64,000 nt of DNA from CAVVUF01 sp963751425 (GTDB lineage Bacteria; Chloroflexota; Anaerolineae; Anaerolineales; UBA4823): positions 372,001-436,000 of the forward strand of contig CAVVUF010000001.1 in assembly GCA_963751425.1 (NCBI GenBank). The letters run 5' to 3'. Position 1 is the first letter of the stretch. Each line of letters begins with the position of its first letter. Below the pieces are notes generated by a model that saw nothing but the letters and a program-made list of their open reading frames with translations, ran no database searches and had not been told where the DNA came from. Below are positions 1 through 8,805 of the stretch, piece after piece. Made by a program: the position numbers and the translations under genes.

Positions 1-216
1 CAAAATAACCTGGTGAGCGCTCTGGCTGATTACAACAAAGCCCTGGAGCTCGATCCCAACGATCCCTATTTTTACTTTAACCGCGGTCTGATCTACCAGC
101 TCCTGAATGATCCCTCAAAAGCAGCGGCCGATTTTCAGAAGATCCTTCAGATCGGAGAAGATGCTGAGCTGCTGAAGAATGCCCAAACCAAGCTGGAAGA
201 GCTGGGGGGCAAGTAA
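1..216 (+). CDS. TPR-repeat protein, 5'-truncated
   Basis: The reading frame is open from the first base of the window and ends at TAA 214-216, so only the C-terminal 71 codons are present. The residues show a tetratricopeptide repeat (ADYNKALELDPNDPYFYFNRG) followed by a second partial repeat (KAAADFQKILQIGEDAELL). TPR arrays are helical protein-protein interaction scaffolds. The role of this one cannot be told from the fragment. A GTG at position 13 is an internal codon, not a credible start, because it falls inside a repeat. Confidence 0.75.
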   Translation, partial: QNNLVSALADYNKALELDPNDPYFYFNRGLIYQLLNDPSKAAADFQKILQIGEDAELLKNAQTKLEELGGK

Positions 217-323
217 GCTGCAGAGGTGGAAAATGATCCAGGTACCAGCCTTTTATGCTGCGCCGCTGGCACCCGGCTTGTGATCTTCAAAATCGAGAAG
301 ATCGAATCGTAAAGAGAGGCGAG

Positions 324-905
324 ATGATCACGATAGAAACTGAAAGGTTGGCCCTCAGGAACTTCGTATATAGCGATTGGGAAGACTTGCATGCCATGAT
401 CGTGCAGTATAAGGCTTCTGGATTCGCCAATTACGACCAGCCGTGGCCGGATTCGCCAGAAGAGATCAAAGGCATCATCAATTGGTTCGCCAGCGGGGAC
501 CAATTCCTGGCTGTTTGCCTGAAAGAAACCCAACAGTTCATCGGCTTCGTCGCCCTCAACCCCGAGACCGATGAAGGCAGCCTGGTGTATAACCTTGGCT
601 ATGTCTTCAAGGCGGATTTCCACGGAAAGGGGTATGCCAGCGAGGCCTGCCGGGCTGCTCTCGCGCATGCCTTTCGCACCCTATCCGCTCAGCGCGTGGT
701 CGCCGGTACTGCGGCGGCCAACCTCCCCTCTTGCCGGTTATTGGAGAAGCTGGGTTTCCAGAAGACGGGCGAGAGCATGGGCTCGCTCCAGCAATCAGCC
801 GATGGAAAACCGCTCGAATTCCTGGGCCGCACCTATTCCCTGACGAGAGAGGCCTGGGAAGAGACGTGTGAGGCAAATCAACAAGGTGGCGAAGGATCCA
901 ATTGA
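324..905 (+). CDS. GNAT-family N-acetyltransferase (RimJ/RimL-like)
   Basis: A 193-residue protein that probably transfers an acetyl group from acetyl-CoA to an amine; the substrate is unknown. It begins MITIETERLALRNF, the usual opening of RimJ/RimL-type GNATs. Motif A is seen at about residues 92-110, with the acetyl-CoA pyrophosphate-binding loop HGKGYA at 100-105. The later NxxSxxLLEKLGF stretch is also typical. The start is ATG 324, preceded by a purine-rich AGAGAGG. A longer frame upstream to 255 is unlikely to be translated. The methyltransferase gene follows 18 bases later and may be cotranscribed. Confidence 0.85.
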   Translation: MITIETERLALRNFVYSDWEDLHAMIVQYKASGFANYDQPWPDSPEEIKGIINWFASGDQFLAVCLKETQQFIGFVALNPETDEGSLVYNLGYVFKADFHGKGYASEACRAALAHAFRTLSAQRVVAGTAAANLPSCRLLEKLGFQKTGESMGSLQQSADGKPLEFLGRTYSLTREAWEETCEANQQGGEGSN

Positions 906-923
906 AAGTATAAAGAGGTTAAG

Positions 924-1610
924 ATGTCACAGAATGAACCTGTAAACGAACCAGTAGATGAAGATGAACTAATGAAAAGTCAAATGGAACAGATGGTTGA
1001 TTCCTACGACGCGTACATGAGAAAAGTGACTTTTGGTCGAGAAGGCGCTTTACGAGAGATGACTGTGAAGCTTGCGCCAGTAAAACCAGGAGACTGTGTC
1101 CTCGAAGTGGGCTGCGGTACAGGCAGCTTAACAATTGCTGCTAAGAAGCAGGCAGGCACATCGGGGAAGGTTTTTGGGATCGATATCATCCCCGGGATGA
1201 TCGAGCTAAGTCGGCAGAAGGCTGCCCAAGCCCACGAAGAGATTACTTTTCAATTGGGAAGCATCGCTGATATTCCCTTTCCTTCAAACCAATTCGATGT
1301 CGTCTTGTGCAGTTTTATGATTTTTCACATGTCTGAAATGACCAGGCAAAAGGGAATCGCAGAAATCTACCGCGTCCTCAAACCGCAGGGGCGTTTTCTT
1401 GTATTGGACCTGGCTTTGCCTACCCAACCATTGTCCAGGGCCATCGCCAAGATGATCTTTGGGGGCATGTTGGAGCACGAATTAGGTGAGCTGCTCCCGG
1501 TGCTGGAGGCTTCTGGTTTTTCAGAGATTGAGATAGCCCCGGCAAAATTTCGAGTCATGGGGCTTTCTATTCTTGCTTATGTACTTGGAGTTGCACAGAA
1601 AACAGGGTAA
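924..1610 (+). CDS. Class I SAM-dependent methyltransferase
   Basis: A 228-residue Rossmann-fold methyltransferase of the UbiE/Methyltransf_11 type. Motif I is VLEVGCGTGSLTI at about residues 59-71, the glycine-rich S-adenosylmethionine loop. The acidic end of strand 2 is seen in FGIDII. The post-I region VVLCSFMIFHM and the YRVLKPQGRFLVLDL segment match the family. The methyl acceptor cannot be predicted. The start ATG 924 has AAAGAGG about six bases upstream. No terminator is obvious downstream, and the next gene has its own promoter-like extended -10. Confidence 0.85.
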   Translation: MSQNEPVNEPVDEDELMKSQMEQMVDSYDAYMRKVTFGREGALREMTVKLAPVKPGDCVLEVGCGTGSLTIAAKKQAGTSGKVFGIDIIPGMIELSRQKAAQAHEEITFQLGSIADIPFPSNQFDVVLCSFMIFHMSEMTRQKGIAEIYRVLKPQGRFLVLDLALPTQPLSRAIAKMIFGGMLEHELGELLPVLEASGFSEIEIAPAKFRVMGLSILAYVLGVAQKTG

Positions 1611-1673
1611 GAAGGTTCTATATGTGAATCTTTCTTCTTCCTGCGCTTTTCTGTGTCCGCAATTTATAAGGGA

Positions 1674-1685
1674 TTATGCTACAAT
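1674..1685 (+). promoter_or_regulatory. Extended -10 promoter element before the tandem GNAT gene
   Basis: The sequence TTATGCTACAAT contains TGn followed by TACAAT (1680-1685), an extended -10 for the housekeeping sigma factor. There is no good -35 at the expected distance, as is usual for extended -10 promoters. Transcription would begin near 1692, with ATG at 1709. The same twelve bases occur before SARP regulator 1 on the other strand. Confidence 0.45.
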
Positions 1686-1708
1686 AAATTTGAGAAAAGG
1701 AAAAAACT

Positions 1709-2667
1709 ATGACCACCATTCAACTGCACCCCGCCGACCCGGAGCGTGATTTCGCCCAGATCGCAGCCTTGCTGACCACCTACAATGATGAGATCACTTC
1801 TGAAGCAGAGCTCAAGCAAGAATATGCCCAAGATCGTGACCGCATCCACCAGCAAGGTGCCTACGATGAGCATGGCACGCTGATGGGGTTTTATTGGACC
1901 TTCAACAGCCGCCTGGAAGAAGGCCGCGTCGTATGCCAACCTGGTCGTCAAGCCTGAGTTCCGCCATACCGGTGTGGGCCACCTCCTTTCGAAGGATATG
2001 GAGAATTCTCTCTCCGTTACACCGGTCAAGAAGCTGCGCCTGACTGTGCTGGATACCAACCCCGAATACCGGGCTTTCGCCGAGCGGCGCGGCTACAACG
2101 CCCTGCAGCACCTGATCGGCATGGAGCTGGAGCTGAAAAAATTCGATGAGCGCCCTTATGTCGAGATCATTGACGCCCTGAAGGCGAAGGGCTTCCAGTT
2201 CACTTCAATGGAAGGCTTGGGCAATACCGAAGAAGCACAGCGCAAGCTGTATGAGCTGAACGACACCGCAGCTTCAGAGACTGCCGGCAGTGATGGTGAG
2301 CATCCCTGGACTTCCTTCGAGGACTTCCAGAAGCGCGTCTGCCAGGCAGGCTGGTATATCCCCGGCGGTCAGATCGTGGTCATCGAACTCGGCGACGGGC
2401 AATTGGGCCGCCATGAGCGCCATCACCCGCTACCAGGACCAGGGCTACGCCTACAACCTTTTTACCGGCGTGAACTGGAGCTACCGCGGCCGCAGGCTGG
2501 CGCAGGCGGTAAAGGCACAGGCACTGATCTATGCCCGGGATGCCTGGAAGGTGCGCACGGTGCGCACGCACCACAATTCTGAGAACGAGCCGATGATCCA
2601 TATCGACCGCAAGTTCGGCTATACCGACCTGCCGGGGCATTACACCATGGAGAAGATATTTCCGTGA
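1709..2667 (+). pseudogene. Tandem-domain GNAT acetyltransferase, two frameshifts
   Basis: Three consecutive frames are needed: 1709 to about 1930, about 1930 to 2400, and about 2400 to 2667. Joined, they give about 320 residues with two GNAT domains. The first carries the motif A loop RHTGVGHLL just after the first frame change. The second carries YRGRRLAQAVK and the NxxMIHIDRKFGY tail. Tandem GNATs of this layout are known, for example in mycothiol-synthase-like proteins. Both frame changes are equivalent to one extra base. Whether they are real or sequencing errors is undecided. The final TGA overlaps the GTG start of the next gene. Confidence 0.7.
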
Positions 2668-3646
2668 AAGTATTATTTATCGGCGGTACCGGTTTCATCA
2701 GCACCTCTGTCAGCCGGATGGCGGCTGCCAAAGGCATCGAGCTCTATCCTCCTCAACCGCGGGAACCAGGTCTGCCCAGCCCGGCTGCCAGCAGATCACG
2801 GCTGACTTCCACAACGAGGCGGAGGTGCGCCAAGCTCTGCAAGATGAAGCGTTCGATGTGGTTGTCGATTGGATCGCTTACACCCCCGCCGATGTTGAGC
2901 GCGACCTGCGCCTCTTCCAGGGCAGGGTCAAGCAGTTCGTCTTCATCAGCTCGGCCTCCGCTTATCAAAAGCCGCCGGCACATTACTTGATCACCGAATC
3001 CACCCCGCTCCACAACCCCTACTGGCAGTACTCGCGCGACAAGATCGCCTGCGAAAACCTTTTACTGCAGGCTTACCGGGAGGTGGGCTTTCCGGTGACC
3101 ATCGTGCGCCCCTCCCTTACTTATGATATGAATTTACCGATTGCCATCGGCGGGTGGGGCTGCTACACCTTAGCCGACCGGCTCCTGAAGGGCAAGCCGG
3201 TCATCGTGCACGGCGACGGGAGCTCGCTGTGGGTGGTGACGCACGCCGAGGACTTTGGGCGCGGTTTCCTGGGCCTCCTGGGTAACGATCAGGCGCTGGG
3301 CCATGCCTTCCACATCACCTCCGACGAAGTGCTAACCTGGGACCAGATCTACCTGACCATCGCCGAAGCCTTGGGCGTGGAAGCGAAGCTCGTGCATATC
3401 ACCTCCGAGTTCATCGCTAAAGTGCTCCCTGAATACGAAGGCGGTCTTTTGGGCGACAAGACCTGGAGCGCCGTCTTCGATAACAGCAAGATCAAATCCT
3501 TCGTGCCCGGCTTCCAGGCGGTCATCCCCTTCCGGGAGGGCATCCGCCGCACGCTGGACTGGTTTGCAGCCGACGAGCAGCGCCGGCGCATCGATGAAAA
3601 GGTGAACCAGGAGATGGAATTGATCTTAAAGGCTTATCAAAAATAA
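2664..3646 (+). pseudogene. NAD-dependent epimerase/dehydratase, frameshifted near the 5' end
   Basis: An extended short-chain dehydrogenase (about 325 residues when repaired). The GTG start at 2664 gives MKVLFIGGTGFIST, the NAD(P)-binding GxxGxxG loop. Frame changes at about 2748 and about 2770-2795 (each equal to one extra base) are needed to reach the long open frame that runs from about 2795 to 3646. That frame shows VFISSASAYQ (SDR catalytic serine region) and YSRDKIACENLL, with the YxxxK-type catalytic pair. Substrate unknown, probably a nucleotide sugar or related compound. The start overlaps the stop of the GNAT gene, suggesting translational coupling. Confidence 0.75.
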
Positions 3647-3733
3647 GCACACGGAAAATCTTTGGAAAAACAGAAAAGGCGGATCATATCAAAAAAATCC
3701 GATCTTTCCATCTTTCCGCTTTTTCCGTGTGCT
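3647..3733. repeat. Inverted copies of a CCGTGTGC word between two genes
   Basis: GCACACGGAAAA just after the epimerase stop is mirrored by TTTTTCCGTGTGC at about 3721-3733, with GGCGGAT and ATCTTTCCGC nested inside. The right arm belongs to the family of tandem intergenic words described in the findings. A long-stem RNA hairpin is possible. There is no clean run of T to support a terminator. Confidence 0.5.
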
Positions 3734-3754
3734 CATTTTAATATCCCTATCCCA

Positions 3755-4675
3755 ATGACAACCAAACCAAACCATTCCCTGCCTGGAACCGGACCACTCC
3801 TGCGCAGCCCGCGGGTGCGGAAGCTGACCTGCCTGGTCCTGCTCCTGGCCATCGTCCCGGCCTGCATCCTGCTCTATTATCTGCCGCGCCCCCTGCCCAT
3901 CGAACAGAAACGCGAGCTCTACCCTGGGGTCACCTACTTCCGCAGCGTGCGCCTGCGGCCCAGCCCTGCCATCCTGCACGCCATCCGCATCGATCTCACC
4001 ACCCCCGGGCTCGAATTCTTTGTCACTCCCGGCGATAAATCCTCCAAGCTGCCCCTGGAGGCGCGCACCGTCTCCTCTGCCCTGCAAAAATTTAACCTGC
4101 AGGTGGCCATCAACGGGGATGGCTTCCAACCCTGGCATTCGGACAACCCGCTCGATTACTACCCCCATTCCGGCGACCCCGTTGCCCCGCTCGGTTTCGC
4201 TGCCTCGCAGGGAAACGACTATGCCAAGGGCTCCGAAGAAGAAAAAACCCTGTATATCTCGAAAGATAACGAGGTTTCCTTCAACCGCCCTATCGGCGAT
4301 CTGTACAATGCCATCTCCGGTGACCGCATCATCCTCTTTAGAGGCGAGCCTGTCTCTGACTTACCCGAGGATGACAGCCGGCAGCCGCGCACGGCGGTGG
4401 GCATCGATCAGGAAGGCAAGACTCTGCTGCTCCTGGTGGCAGACGGGCGCCAGCCGTTCTACAGCGAGGGGGTCACCCTGCGTGAGCTGGCAAACATCAT
4501 GGCAGGCTACGGCATGGATACCGCTCTCAACCTGGATGGGGGCGGCTCATCAACCATGGCGGTCGAAGGTTGGTTCGGCTTTGCCAACGTGCTCAACTCC
4601 CCCATTGACCGCAACATCCCCGGCCTGCAGCGCCCGGTAGGCAACCATTTGGGGATTTGGGTGAGGGAGCGCTGA
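3755..4675 (+). CDS. Phosphodiester glycosidase (NAGPA-domain) family protein, membrane-anchored
   Basis: A 306-residue protein with one N-terminal transmembrane segment (about residues 24-46) and an extracellular phosphodiester glycosidase domain (the family of the mammalian 'uncovering enzyme' NAGPA). The hallmark motifs are clear: RTAVGIDQEGKTLLLLVADGR, then GVTLRELANIM and LNLDGGGSSTM, the conserved Asp/Gly-rich active-site loop near residues 265-275. In bacteria such proteins act on cell-wall or exopolysaccharide phosphodiesters; the substrate here is unknown. ATG 3755 is chosen because upstream codons to TTG 3662 lie in the inverted repeat. The ribosome site is weak. Confidence 0.8.
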   Translation: MTTKPNHSLPGTGPLLRSPRVRKLTCLVLLLAIVPACILLYYLPRPLPIEQKRELYPGVTYFRSVRLRPSPAILHAIRIDLTTPGLEFFVTPGDKSSKLPLEARTVSSALQKFNLQVAINGDGFQPWHSDNPLDYYPHSGDPVAPLGFAASQGNDYAKGSEEEKTLYISKDNEVSFNRPIGDLYNAISGDRIILFRGEPVSDLPEDDSRQPRTAVGIDQEGKTLLLLVADGRQPFYSEGVTLRELANIMAGYGMDTALNLDGGGSSTMAVEGWFGFANVLNSPIDRNIPGLQRPVGNHLGIWVRER

Positions 4676-4725
4676 ATCGTTTTATGACGATATCAACGAA
4701 AAGAATTAAACGCTATTTCTTTTCA

Positions 4726-5023
4726 TTATTTTTGGATTTGATCGTTCCCTGGCATTCCTACCAAAGAAGGCCAATGCTCTCCTAAAAGGTTCACCCGCAT
4801 GGTTTCTTCCAACCTTCGCTGCTCTTGTCGCGCCAGATATTGCCGGATATTCTTTACTAGCCAAACCAGGCAAATCCACCAACTATGAAAATCACCATGA
4901 TCACCTGACCAGTCGCAGAATCATATTCTTAATGCCGACAGCAATCCATGATCATCAACGGAAAATCTTTCAATATTTGAAACTACTAAAATTAAGAATA
5001 GAAATAATATCGCTAATTTTCAT
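4726..5023 (-). pseudogene. Small membrane protein, frame-disrupted
   Basis: An otherwise empty 525-base gap holds a minus-strand reading that begins ATG 5023 with AAGGAG seven bases before it (MKISDIISIL). After a frame change it passes a hydrophobic segment (VIMVIFIVGGFAWF) and ends as a convincing soluble tail (NIRQYLARQEQRRLEETM ... SLVGMPGNDQ) at TAA 4726-4728. At least two frame changes are needed for a protein of about 98 residues. It resembles small DUF-type membrane proteins with a charged helix after one membrane span. No family is recognised. Confidence 0.45.
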
Positions 5024-5037
5024 AGTATTACTCCTTT

Positions 5038-5066
5038 TTGGCGAGTATACCAATTTATGCTAGAAT
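5038..5066 (+). promoter_or_regulatory. Candidate sigma-70 promoter before the alpha/beta hydrolase
   Basis: TTGGCG (5038-5043), a 17-base spacer and TGcTAGAAT with the -10 at 5061-5066. It shares the TTATGCTA extended -10 context found at other genes in the window. The transcript would start near 5073, about 130 bases before ATG 5202. The 5' region also lies back-to-back with the start of the small minus-strand membrane protein. Confidence 0.45.
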
Positions 5067-5201
5067 CGTATATCCTCTATAAACCTGTTATTTCTCTTCT
5101 AAGCCCGCTAAGACCGATAAGAATCTTTATAAAAAATATTTTTTACGCAACTTACGCTCTGGCGTGAGCCATTCTTCCAAACGAAGAAAATGGAGTAAGA
5201 A

Positions 5202-6008
5202 ATGAAATCCGCATTTTATCCACCTGCACAAGCATATCTTTGCTACCACTACATCTCCGGTAATAAGCCAACCCATGTCTATCTGGCGGGGCTGGGGCTT
5301 GGCTCTACCGGCTATTACCCAAGCTTGATCTACGGTTCGGTGCTGGTGGCTTACCAAAGTCTCATTCCCGACTTCCTGGGCTTCGGATACAGCGAAAAGC
5401 CGGATGCCTTTGGCTACACCGTCGACGAGCATGCTGACACAATCGCCTTCCTTCTCGATAAGCTGCAAGCCAGCCACTGCACGGTGATCGGGCACAGCTT
5501 CGGTGGCGCTGTCGCGATTGTATTGGCAACGAAGCGCCCTGATCTGGTGGGGAGGTTGGTGCTGGCCGAGGCAGTCCTGGATGCCGGGGATTGGTTTGGA
5601 GCTGCTGCGCAATCCGAAGAGAAGTGGATCGCCGGCGGTCACACCCCTGTTCTGGAAGGTTCCCGCCAGATGCTGCCTGATTATGCGGAGAGCGACCTGA
5701 GCTGGTGGCCGGTGGAGAAATCCGCTATACCGGATTTTCCGTTCTACCGCACCGCTTGCAGCCTCGCCCGTGACGCTCAACCGACCTGGCGCGAGCAACT
5801 TTACCAGCTCACCATTCCCCGCCTGTTCTTATTGGGCGAGGTGTCTATCGAGAAGAAATCCGTGCGCATCGAGGAAAAAGACGAGCTTCCTACGCACGGT
5901 GTTCAGGTAGCCATCCTCCCCAGGGCGGAACACATGAACCTGATTTCAACCAACACGCCTGCCTTTACCCAAGCGATTACAGAATTTGAGGCACACTATG
6001 CGCAATAA
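5202..6008 (+). CDS. Alpha/beta hydrolase fold protein
   Basis: A 268-residue serine hydrolase of the alpha/beta fold. The nucleophile elbow is GHSFGG at about residues 97-102. An oxyanion-hole-like loop lies near LAGLGLGS, and the probable catalytic His is in PRAEHMN near residue 246. The substrate is unknown (esterase, lipase or haloalkane-type enzymes all share this fold). The ATG at 5202 has GGAG seven bases upstream. The stop lies 11 bases inside the next gene, so the two are likely translationally coupled. Confidence 0.85.
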   Translation: MKSAFYPPAQAYLCYHYISGNKPTHVYLAGLGLGSTGYYPSLIYGSVLVAYQSLIPDFLGFGYSEKPDAFGYTVDEHADTIAFLLDKLQASHCTVIGHSFGGAVAIVLATKRPDLVGRLVLAEAVLDAGDWFGAAAQSEEKWIAGGHTPVLEGSRQMLPDYAESDLSWWPVEKSAIPDFPFYRTACSLARDAQPTWREQLYQLTIPRLFLLGEVSIEKKSVRIEEKDELPTHGVQVAILPRAEHMNLISTNTPAFTQAITEFEAHYAQ

Positions 6009-6837
6009 TGTGGAATTAATGAACCTGTTTTGGACCACCGCGGGGGTGTACGCTGATCTTAAAGGCATCAGCCGCTTCGATTTCAAAGAGCGTGTCGAAG
6101 CCGCTGCCAGGGCGGGCTTCAAAGGCATCGGTATCTGGCACACCGACCTGGCGCACATCCTCCAGACCCGCTCGCTGAAGGATATGAAAACCATCCTGGA
6201 TGACAACGGCATGAAATACCTCGAGCTCGAGTTCCTGACGGACTGGTTCCTGGAAGGCGAGCAGAAAGCCGAGTCTGACCGCTGGAAGCGGCTTTTACTG
6301 GAAGCCTCTCAGGCGCTGGGCGCCAAGCACATCAAGATGGGCGATTTCAACAACACCCCCTGCACCATGCCGCGCCTCATCGAAGCCTTTGCTGCCTTAT
6401 GCAAAGAAGCGCAGGAGTACGGCGCCACCCTTGCCTTCGAGTTCATGGCTTCATCTATGCTCAACACCCTGCCGGACTCGCTGGCGATGGTTGAAGGCGC
6501 AGGGGCGCCGAATGGAGGCCTGGCGCTGGATATCGTGCACGTGGTGAACCTGGGCATTACCTATGAAGAGATCAGCCGCATCCCACTGAATTACATCGTC
6601 AGCGTGGAGCTGAACGATGGCTATCTACCGGGTGACCCGCGCCGTGATCCATCTGGAGCGAGAAAATTCTGCGGTGAAGGTACCTACGATATCAAGGGCT
6701 TTATACAATGCCTGCGCAAAATGGGCTACCCGGGTCCCTGGGCGGTGGAAGTCTTTTCGCAGGAATTGGCCGCGCTGCCGCTTGAAGAGGCGAATCGAAT
6801 AGCGTTCCAGACCACTATGGCTCAATTTGAAGATTAA
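5998..6837 (+). CDS. Sugar phosphate isomerase/epimerase (xylose-isomerase-like TIM barrel)
   Basis: A 279-residue TIM-barrel protein of the AP-endonuclease-2/IolE superfamily. Typical strands are GFKGIGIWHTD, KYLELEFLTDW, HIKMGDFN, LAFEFMA and WAVEVFSQE, which place Glu, Asp and His metal ligands at the barrel mouth. Such enzymes isomerise or dehydrate keto-sugars or inositols; the exact substrate is unclear. ATG 5998 overlaps the hydrolase stop (6006-6008). A second ATG at 6019 (MNLFWTT) is possible. The pairing with a hydrolase suggests a small catabolic operon. Confidence 0.82.
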   Translation: MRNNVELMNLFWTTAGVYADLKGISRFDFKERVEAAARAGFKGIGIWHTDLAHILQTRSLKDMKTILDDNGMKYLELEFLTDWFLEGEQKAESDRWKRLLLEASQALGAKHIKMGDFNNTPCTMPRLIEAFAALCKEAQEYGATLAFEFMASSMLNTLPDSLAMVEGAGAPNGGLALDIVHVVNLGITYEEISRIPLNYIVSVELNDGYLPGDPRRDPSGARKFCGEGTYDIKGFIQCLRKMGYPGPWAVEVFSQELAALPLEEANRIAFQTTMAQFED

Positions 6838-6905
6838 CCAAAATGAACCTAAGAAAAATCCGTGTAATCCGTGAGCATATTTGATTAAATTAGGAGGAAC
6901 ATAAA

Positions 6906-7541
6906 ATGGCAGAACCCCTTGATGCAATTACAGCGATCCACAATGCTTTCCGGCGTGATATGAGCGAGATCGACGCGGCGGCGCTCGATTCGGCCCGCGG
7001 CAAACCGGGGCTTATTCCTACGATCGAGCGTTTCCGGTTCTTCAATGAAGTGCTGGTTTGGCATGCGCATGGCGAGGAGCTGGCTATCTTCCCTGCAGTT
7101 GAAGCCGTCGCGCCTTCAGTCGCCGAGGCCTACGAGAGAGATCACCGCGGCCTGGATGCAGCCTTTGAAACCCTGAACGCGGCAGTTACTGCACAGGATG
7201 CATTGGAAACTGCGCGTGCCACTGCAGCCTTCAAATTCCATCTCGATATTCACCTCGATAAGGAAGACGCACACTTATACCGCCTGGTGCGGGAGCGCGT
7301 ATCCATGCCCGAGCAGGGCAAAGCAGCCGGCCTCATGTCGAGCACCGTGCCACAGGAGCGCTTCCCGGAGGTGGTTGCCTGGATGTTCCCCTTGATGGGC
7401 CACACTGACCGTGAGAACATGACCCGCATCTGGCAAATGGTGATGCCTGCGCCAGTTTTCGCCCGGGTCAAGCCGCTCATCCAAAAGGCGATCGGGGATG
7501 ACTGGGCAGAGCTAACCCGGCGCATCCCTTCACTAGCATAG
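6906..7541 (+). CDS. Hemerythrin-domain protein
   Basis: A 211-residue four-helix protein with the hemerythrin HHE pattern: AIHNAFRRD near residue 11, WHAHGEE near 55, RDHRGLD near 80 and FHLDIHLDKEDAHLY near 105-120. These His/Glu/Asp residues would bind a di-iron centre used for O2, NO or metal sensing and storage. The C-terminal 80 residues form a second helical part that often accompanies these proteins. The start is strongly supported: AGGAGG at 6892-6897 and ATG at 6906. Just upstream is a tandem CCGTG word repeat. Confidence 0.85.
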   Translation: MAEPLDAITAIHNAFRRDMSEIDAAALDSARGKPGLIPTIERFRFFNEVLVWHAHGEELAIFPAVEAVAPSVAEAYERDHRGLDAAFETLNAAVTAQDALETARATAAFKFHLDIHLDKEDAHLYRLVRERVSMPEQGKAAGLMSSTVPQERFPEVVAWMFPLMGHTDRENMTRIWQMVMPAPVFARVKPLIQKAIGDDWAELTRRIPSLA

Positions 7542-7547
7542 CGGGCG

Positions 7548-8730
7548 ATGGTCACAACCCTATCGATCCTTGCAATCCTGGTCTCCCTGATCGGATTGTT
7601 CCTCCCGATGTTACAAGCGCTCTTTCCACGGATCAGCCTGTATACTTATTACCGGCAGCGCCTGCTGCGGAGAATATTGGCGATCACGGGCCTAGGTTTT
7701 CTTATCCCGGTCTGGATCCTCAAACCTTCTACAGCCACCTGGATCGTCAGCGGTTTCGTCGTTTTTTGCTGGCTGGTAAGTGAGCTGGTCCTCTCTCCGA
7801 CCAAAGTCATTCCACCCCTGGATAATCCCCCGGCTTTAACCGGAAAGGACGCCATGCTGCCGGAGGATACCCAAGTACTTGGAGTTATCCTGGAAGGTCG
7901 GGCGCACGCCTGGCCGATGGGCATCCTGATACCCCACCACATCATCAACGAGACCGTTCACGGGACGCCGGTTACAGCCGCATATTGTCCGGCTTGCCGG
8001 AGCGGGTACGTCTTCGATCCGGTTGTGGATGGTCAGCGGCTAACATTCGAACCCGTCAGCGTCCATCGCCGAAACATGATCATGAGAGATCGAGAAACCG
8101 GTACGATTTGGCAGCATGAAACCGGGGAGGCGCTGATGGGAAAATATCGGGGCAAAACCCTGGACCTCCTGGGGGGAGCTCTCCAGCTGGAAGGCCTGGC
8201 GAACGGAACATCCCGAGACCACCGTCTGCGCGCGACCGGAAGGGTATCGGCACCCCTCTCCCCTGGGTCCGGTCTTCGGACGGCTTTTGGATCATGGTCC
8301 GAAACACATGGTCAGCCCTGGGCTATTTGGGCTGGACCAGCGCTTGGATCAACATGCCTTTATCGCTGGGATCACGCTAGGCGATCAAGTCAAAGCCTAT
8401 CCAATGCAGGTCTTGCAAGACTGCCTGATCATAAACGATCAAGTAGGCAGCCAATCGATTGTGATTTTTTATGATCCGTCCTCCGACCGGGTGCGGTGTT
8501 TTTCCGTCGACACATTGCCTCAAGGAAGTCCTCTCGAGATGCGTGAGAACCAACTGTACGATCCAGCCGCGCATCGTTCTTGGGATTTTTCAGGCAAAGC
8601 GATAGACGGTGGAAGGGACGCTCTTACACCGGTACGCGTGCAGCGACAATGGTGGCTGGCGTGGAGTGAATATCATCCAGGCAGCTTAATTTACGCCTCG
8701 AGTTCTTCAAACAACACATCTTCCAAATAA
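7548..8730 (+). pseudogene. DUF3179 membrane protein, one frameshift at a G run
   Basis: Two frames (7548 to about 8165, then to 8730) join to a protein of about 394 residues. It has about three hydrophobic helices in the first 85 residues and a DUF3179 domain carrying the diagnostic AAYCPACRSGYVFD near residue 145. The break lies at a run of six G (8171-8176); one G fewer restores the frame and gives SSWKAWRTEHPETTV, as expected for the family. The function of DUF3179 is not established. The gene starts seven bases after the hemerythrin stop. Confidence 0.8.
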
Positions 8731-8805
8731 CGATTGCCCAGCCTTTCGGGCGGTGCAGCGGGAAATTTTTCGAGACAGCGATAAAGCAGTTTGAGGAGTA
8801 AACAG

